Below the pieces are notes generated by a model. It was given only the letters and a program-made list of their open reading frames with translations. It was not told where the DNA came from and did not search any database. Positions 59,926-64,000 of a stretch of DNA of 64,000 nt are shown piece by piece (position 1 is the stretch's first letter; each line of letters opens with the position of its first letter). A program made the position numbers and the translations under genes. This DNA comes from Streptomyces yatensis (GTDB taxonomy: Bacteria; Actinomycetota; Actinomycetes; Streptomycetales; Streptomycetaceae): positions 4,154,001-4,218,000 of the forward strand of contig NZ_CP072941.1 in the NCBI RefSeq assembly GCF_018069625.1, read 5' to 3'.

Positions 59926-60947
59926 CCGCCGCCGTCGCATCCGTGGAGGCGTCGCGGGATGACGCCGTGCTCGACATCAGCGGCCTCGTCCGCCACTTCA
60001 CCGGCCCGGCCGGCACCGTCAAGGCGGTCGACGGGGTCAGCCTCAGCATCGGCCGGGGCGAGATCGTCGGCCTGGTCGGGGAGTCCGGCAGCGGCAAGTC
60101 CACGGTGGGGCGGTGCGCCGTACGGCTGGACCGGCCGACCGCGGGCAGCGTCACGATCAACGGCCGCGAGGTGACCCGGCTCTCGAAGCGGGCGCTGCGC
60201 CCGCTGCGCAAGGACTTCCACCTGGTCTTCCAGGACCCGTCCTCCTCGCTCGACCCCCGGATGACCGTGAGGGCCATCGTCGCCCAGCCGCTGCGGCTGC
60301 ACCGCCTGGCCTCCGGCGACGCGCTGCGCGACCGGGTCGCCGCGCTGCTGGCCCAGGTGGGGCTGCGGCCCGAACTGGCGCGGCGGCGGCCCCATGAGCT
60401 CTCCGGCGGACAGCGGCAGCGGGTCTCGATCGCCCGCGCGCTGTCCGTCGATCCACAGCTGCTGGTGGCCGACGAGCCGACGTCGGCGCTGGACGTCTCC
60501 GTCCAGGCGTCCGTGCTCAATCTGCTGGCGGATCTGCAGCGGGAGCGGCGCTTCGGCTGTCTGTTCATCACCCATGACCTGGCCGCCGTCGAATACCTCG
60601 CCGACCGGATCGCGGTGATGTACCTGGGGCAGCTGGTGGAACAGGCCCCGGCCGCCGAGCTGTTCGCCGACCCCAAGCATCCGTACACCCAGGCGCTGTT
60701 GTCGGCGGCCCCGGTGCCGGACCCGGCCGCGCAGCGGTCGCGCGCCCGGATCGTGCTCAGCGGGGAGCTGCCCAGCCCGCTGGATCCGCCCCCGGGCTGC
60801 CGCTTCCACACCCGCTGTCCGCTCGCCGTCGACCGCTGCCGCACCGAGCCGCCCGCGCTGCGGGTACTTGCGGGCGGCGGGGGCCGGGAGGTCTCCTGCC
60901 ATCTGGTGGCGGACGACGGAACGGCGCCGGACGCGTCGGCACCATGA
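59922..60947 (+). CDS. oligopeptide ABC transporter ATP-binding protein (DppF-like)
   Basis: A 341-residue ATPase: [44 protein letters not shown] and the C-terminal cysteine cluster ([15 protein letters not shown]) typical of DppF. ATGA overlap and AGGAGG seven bases upstream. With DppD it forms the heterodimeric ATPase of the importer. Confidence 0.95.
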   Translation: MTAAVASVEASRDDAVLDISGLVRHFTGPAGTVKAVDGVSLSIGRGEIVGLVGESGSGKSTVGRCAVRLDRPTAGSVTINGREVTRLSKRALRPLRKDFHLVFQDPSSSLDPRMTVRAIVAQPLRLHRLASGDALRDRVAALLAQVGLRPELARRRPHELSGGQRQRVSIARALSVDPQLLVADEPTSALDVSVQASVLNLLADLQRERRFGCLFITHDLAAVEYLADRIAVMYLGQLVEQAPAAELFADPKHPYTQALLSAAPVPDPAAQRSRARIVLSGELPSPLDPPPGCRFHTRCPLAVDRCRTEPPALRVLAGGGGREVSCHLVADDGTAPDASAP

Positions 60948-60975
60948 CCTGTGACCATGCCCCATAAAGACACTT

Positions 60976-61138
60976 CGGCCCCATGAGAACGCCTCCGCCC
61001 CGTTGAGAACGTCCCAGCCCCGTTGAGAACGCTCCCGCTCTCTGAGGACGCCGGCCCTCCTAGGACGCCAGCCCTCCTAGGACGCCTCCGCCCCCTGAGC
61101 CACCCGACCCCCTGAGAACACCTCAGCCCCCTGAGCCC
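60976..61138. repeat. nine degenerate 17-20 bp repeats between the ABC operon and the hydrolase gene
   Basis: Units built on cagccccgttgagaacg / cagccctcctaggacgc / ccgccccctgagaac run head to tail through most of the 234 bp gap. No gene is visible. The array may replace or hold the promoter for the following gene. Confidence 0.85.
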
Positions 61139-61181
61139 CCGCCCGCGCACCCGCCCCCGTACGAGATCAGGAGCCCGCCGC

Positions 61182-63107
61182 ATGTTCACCACCCGGCCCA
61201 CCCTGCAGGGCACCCATGGCATGGTGTCCTCCACTCACTGGCTGGCCTCGCAGTCCGCCATGGCCGTCCTGGAGGACGGCGGCAACGCCTTCGACGCGGC
61301 CGTGGCCGCCGGGTTCGTCCTGCATGTGGTCGAGCCGCATCTGAACGGGCCGGCCGGTGAGGTGCCGATCATCCTGGCCCCGGCGGGCGGCGAACCCACC
61401 GTGCTGTGCGGCCAGGGCCCGGCCCCCGCCGGGGCCACCATCGACCACTACACGGCGCTCGGCCTCGACCTCGTCCCGGGCACCGGCCCGCTCGCGGCGG
61501 CGGTGCCCGGGGCGTTCGACGCCTGGATGGTGCTGCTGCGCGACCACGGGACGAAACGGCTCGCCGAGGTGCTGCGGTACGCGATCGGCTACGCCGAGCA
61601 CGGCCATCCCGCGGTCGAGCGGATCGGGGAGACGGTCGAGGCGGTACGGGAGCTGTTCGAGACCGAGTGGAGGACCTCGGCCGAGCTGTATCTGCCGGAC
61701 GGGACCTCCCCCGCCGCCGGGCGGCTGCTCACCAACCCCGCGCTGGCCGCCACCTGGCGGCGGCTGATCGCCGAGGCGGAGGCGGCAGGGCCGGGGCGCG
61801 AGGCACAGATCGAGGCGGCCCGCCGGGTCTGGCGCGAGGGCTTCATCGCGAAGGAGCTGGCGGACGCGGCGGCCCGGCCCGCGATGGACTCGTCCGGGCA
61901 GCGCCACGCCGGGACGCTCACCGGGGACGACCTGGCCGCCTTCGAGGCCACGTACGAGGCGCCGGTCAGCCACTCCTGGAACGGCTGGACCGTGTGCAAG
62001 GCCGGGCCCTGGAGCCAGGGACCGGTGCTGCTGCAGCAACTCGCCCTGCTGCCGGACGGGCTGACCGCGGACGACCTGGGCACGCCCGACTTCCTGCACA
62101 CCCTGATCGAGGGCGGCAAGCTGGCCATGGCCGACCGCGAGGCGTGGTACGGGGACGCCGCCGATGTGCCGCTGGTGGAGCTGCTCTCCGGTCCGTACAA
62201 CGACGAGCGGCGGCGGCTGATCGGCGAGGCGGCCTCGTACGAGCTGCGCCCCGGGCGCCCCGGGGGCCGTACGCCGCGGCTGAGCAAGCAGGCGCTGGCC
62301 GCCGTGGCCCGCGCGGTCTCCGGGGCGGCCGGACCGGCCGCCGGGCCGGGCGGCGGGGAGCCGACGGTCGGCGGACCGGACCTGGGGCCGGCGCTGGGCG
62401 GACCGGCGGTCGGAGGATCGGCCGCCGGGGGATCGGCCGTTCGGGGACCGGCTCCGGGCGAACGGGCCGACGGCGAACCGGCCGTCGGGCCGGACGGGGT
62501 GACGCGGGGCGACACCTGCCATCTCGACGTCGTGGACCGCTGGGGCAACATGGTCGCGGCCACGCCCAGCGGCGGCTGGCTGCAGTCCAACCCCGTCATC
62601 CCCGCGCTGGGCTTCCCGCTCGGCACCCGGCTCCAGATGACCTGGCTGGACCCCGGGCTCCCCAGCTCCCTCACCCCCGGCCGCCGCCCCCGCACCACCC
62701 TCACCCCCTCGCTCGCCCTGCGCGGCGACACCCCCGTCATGGCCTTCGGCACGCCGGGCGGCGACCAGCAGGACCAGTGGAGCACGCACTTCTTCCTCGC
62801 GGTCGCGCTGCGGGCCCCGGTGCGCTCCGGACTGGATCTGCAGGGCGCCATCGACGTCCCCAACTGGCACCAGGAGTCCTTCCCCGGCTCCTTCCACCCG
62901 CGGGCGATGACGGCGGGACGGGTGGTCGTGGAGTCCCGGATCGACGAGGCCGCCATCGCGGAACTGCGCCGCCGCGGCCACGATGTGGTGGTCGGCGAAC
63001 CCTGGTCGGAGGGACGCCTGTGCGCGGTCGCCCGCGCCCCCGAGACGGGCGTCCTACTGGCCGCCGCGAATCCGCGGGGCGCGCAGGGGTACGCCGTGGG
63101 GCGGTGA
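61182..63107 (+). CDS. gamma-glutamyltransferase (Ntn-hydrolase) family protein
   Basis: A 641-residue GGT-like enzyme made as one chain and expected to self-cleave before T445 (GDTCHLDVVDRWGNMVAATP), whose hydroxyl becomes the nucleophile. The N-terminal VSSTHWLASQSAMAVLEDGG and the C-terminal GTPGGDQQDQWSTHFFLAVA are conserved. Between about residues 386 and 442, immediately before the nucleophile, is a Gly/Pro/Ala-rich insert with GGP/GGS repeats. There is no signal peptide, so it is cytosolic. Its position after the peptide importer suggests hydrolysis of imported gamma-glutamyl peptides or a related amide. Confidence 0.92.
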   Translation: MFTTRPTLQGTHGMVSSTHWLASQSAMAVLEDGGNAFDAAVAAGFVLHVVEPHLNGPAGEVPIILAPAGGEPTVLCGQGPAPAGATIDHYTALGLDLVPGTGPLAAAVPGAFDAWMVLLRDHGTKRLAEVLRYAIGYAEHGHPAVERIGETVEAVRELFETEWRTSAELYLPDGTSPAAGRLLTNPALAATWRRLIAEAEAAGPGREAQIEAARRVWREGFIAKELADAAARPAMDSSGQRHAGTLTGDDLAAFEATYEAPVSHSWNGWTVCKAGPWSQGPVLLQQLALLPDGLTADDLGTPDFLHTLIEGGKLAMADREAWYGDAADVPLVELLSGPYNDERRRLIGEAASYELRPGRPGGRTPRLSKQALAAVARAVSGAAGPAAGPGGGEPTVGGPDLGPALGGPAVGGSAAGGSAVRGPAPGERADGEPAVGPDGVTRGDTCHLDVVDRWGNMVAATPSGGWLQSNPVIPALGFPLGTRLQMTWLDPGLPSSLTPGRRPRTTLTPSLALRGDTPVMAFGTPGGDQQDQWSTHFFLAVALRAPVRSGLDLQGAIDVPNWHQESFPGSFHPRAMTAGRVVVESRIDEAAIAELRRRGHDVVVGEPWSEGRLCAVARAPETGVLLAAANPRGAQGYAVGR

Positions 63108-63467
63108 CCGCGGTGGGGCAGCGTGCACGCCGGGTGGTGCCCGACGGACCGTGACGCCTGCGGCGGGCCGTACCCCTCCCCGCCCCTCCCCACAACTGGG
63201 GCTCCGCCCCAGACCCCGGCCACCCGCCCCGGATGCCGCGCGGTCATCCGCCGCGACAGCGCCCCGACCGCGACCAGCCCACCGGTACAGGCGCACCGCG
63301 GCGACGGCCGACCCCTCGACCCCCGAGGTCGATGCCGCGGGAAGGGGCGGCGTGCGCCCCGAAGGGGCGCGGGGAACTGCGCGACCAGCCACGACACAGC
63401 CGCGGACGAACGACCGCGCCTCGCGGCACTTCGCGCGGAGCGCTTAGCGAAGCGCTTAGCGGAGCGC
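63108..63467. other. 360 bp intergenic region with common streptomycete hairpins
   Basis: No gene is visible. It contains ctggggctccgccccag (63196-63212), gcgccccgaaggggcgc (63354-63370) followed by ggggaactgcgcgaccagcc, and a 12 bp array at the right end. The first two are sequences I associate with many intergenic regions of Streptomyces. They can act as terminators for the hydrolase gene and the convergent DUF1330 gene. Confidence 0.65.
63354..63370. terminator. hairpin gcgcccc-gaa-ggggcgc
   Basis: A perfect 7 bp stem with a GAA loop about 250 bp after the GGT-like gene and 100 bp past the DUF1330 stop. Together with the flanking ggggaactgcgcgaccagcc it is a common streptomycete intergenic element; termination is inferred. 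Confidence 0.6.
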
Positions 63468-63474
63468 TTAGCGG
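63439..63474. repeat. three 12 bp tandem repeats over the DUF1330 stop codon
   Basis: Units at 63439, 63451 and 63463 (agcgcttagcgg/a). Each contains tta, so on the minus strand each unit supplies an in-phase TAA; the stop of the DUF1330 gene is the tta at 63468-63470. Confidence 0.9.
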
Positions 63475-63830
63475 GCGTACCCGCTGGGGTCGGCCGACCG
63501 CAGCTTCTCGGCTCGCTTCAGCGGGTCGTAGCCGGGGTCCACACCCTCGACGAGGACCACGACGCCCTCGATGTGGTCGGTGCGCAGCCGCAGGATGTCC
63601 TGGTAGGCGGGCGACGCGTACCACTCGCGGGCGTCCGCCATCCCGCCCGGGAACTCGATCAGCACCACACTGCCCGGCCACTCCCCCTCGACCACCTCAA
63701 GCTCGCCGCCGTGGATGCGGAAGCGGCCGTGGAAGGGGTCGAGGGTGGCCTGGATCCGCTCCAGGTACTCGATGATGTCGGGGTGTGGACTGCGGCCGTG
63801 CAGATGCGCGAGCGCGTAGGCGGCGGGCAT
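63468..63830 (-). CDS. DUF1330 domain-containing protein
   Basis: A 120-residue small ferredoxin-like alpha/beta barrel protein of the DUF1330 family (SVVLIEFPGGMADAREWYAS followed by PAYQDILRLRTDHIEGVVVL). The ATG at 63830 has GGAGGA just upstream, so longer frames are not used. Function unknown; members resemble dimeric monooxygenase-like folds. Confidence 0.9.
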   Translation of the reverse strand: MPAAYALAHLHGRSPHPDIIEYLERIQATLDPFHGRFRIHGGELEVVEGEWPGSVVLIEFPGGMADAREWYASPAYQDILRLRTDHIEGVVVLVEGVDPGYDPLKRAEKLRSADPSGYAR

Positions 63831-64000
63831 GGCTCCTCCAAGTGTTCCGGCATGTGCTCCGGACTGATCGGCGATGGGGTGCGGTCCGGCGTCTGCGGCG
63901 GACACGTTCAGCCTGCCGCGCCGCGCCCGGGGCGTCGATTACCCCTGAGGTCATGGCGGGATGAGGTCATGGCGGGGGCGCCGGATGCGGTGGCCGCACC
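63831..64000. other. window end, no gene seen
   Basis: The last 170 bases contain the upstream region of the DUF1330 gene. No start, ribosome site or repeat is evident before the window ends. Confidence 0.5.

Overview
The window is about 72% GC chromosomal DNA from an actinomycete, almost certainly Streptomyces. Evidence: mycothiol S-conjugate amidase (mca), a four-gene conservon (cvnABCD), GTG/TTG starts with GGAGG ribosome sites, AfsR-like NB-ARC/TPR proteins, SpoIIE-type phosphatases, and intergenic repeats familiar from streptomycetes. I call about 58 protein genes and see no rRNA, tRNA or CRISPR. The species cannot be named from the sequence.

Layout. 1-8.1 kb: the 3' part of a class II fumarase, a flavin disulfide oxidoreductase, a large NB-ARC/TPR ATPase, mca with a small membrane protein, a DUF4307 protein and greA with its terminator. 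8.1-16.7 kb: a DrrAB-like ABC exporter, AraC and XRE regulators around two aldo/keto reductases, threonine dehydratase (ilvA) and a MarR regulator. 16.7-21.4 kb: a sigma-like gene coupled to a small membrane protein, cystathionine gamma-synthase, a membrane-anchored protein and msrA.

21.3-27.05 kb is the accessory part. The 3' end of msrA occurs three times in tandem: intact at 21.3 kb, decayed at 26.13-26.25 kb, and a short tail at 27.00-27.05 kb. The first interval (about 4.85 kb) is an integrated element with a large serine integrase at its right end, a TPR/XRE regulator, small proteins and a 150 bp inverted-repeat structure. The second (about 0.83 kb) looks like the stub of an older integration and carries two overlapping small genes that resemble a toxin-antitoxin pair. 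Each insertion seems to have supplied a replacement msrA 3' end.

27.2-45.4 kb is regulatory and sensory: a PAS/GAF/SpoIIE phosphatase translationally coupled to a B12-binding protein with a CarH-like W-x9-E-H motif; acetyltransferase; methyltransferase/TetR pair with a double palindromic operator; VWA protein; MerR/BtrH-like pair; WYL regulator; esterase; P450; second methyltransferase; XRE-cupin regulator; conservon. 45.9-64 kb: two binding lipoproteins, an RTX-like secreted protein, LysR/SDR and LysR/serine-hydrolase divergent pairs, a frameshifted Tat metallo-beta-lactamase-fold gene, and a FadR-type GntR regulator facing a five-gene oligopeptide ABC operon followed by a gamma-glutamyltransferase-like enzyme, plausibly one peptide or gamma-glutamyl uptake-and-hydrolysis unit. 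A DUF1330 gene closes the window.

A recurrent feature is short tandem repeats (9-24 bp units) at gene boundaries, several covering stop codons, and in-frame repeats in protein termini.
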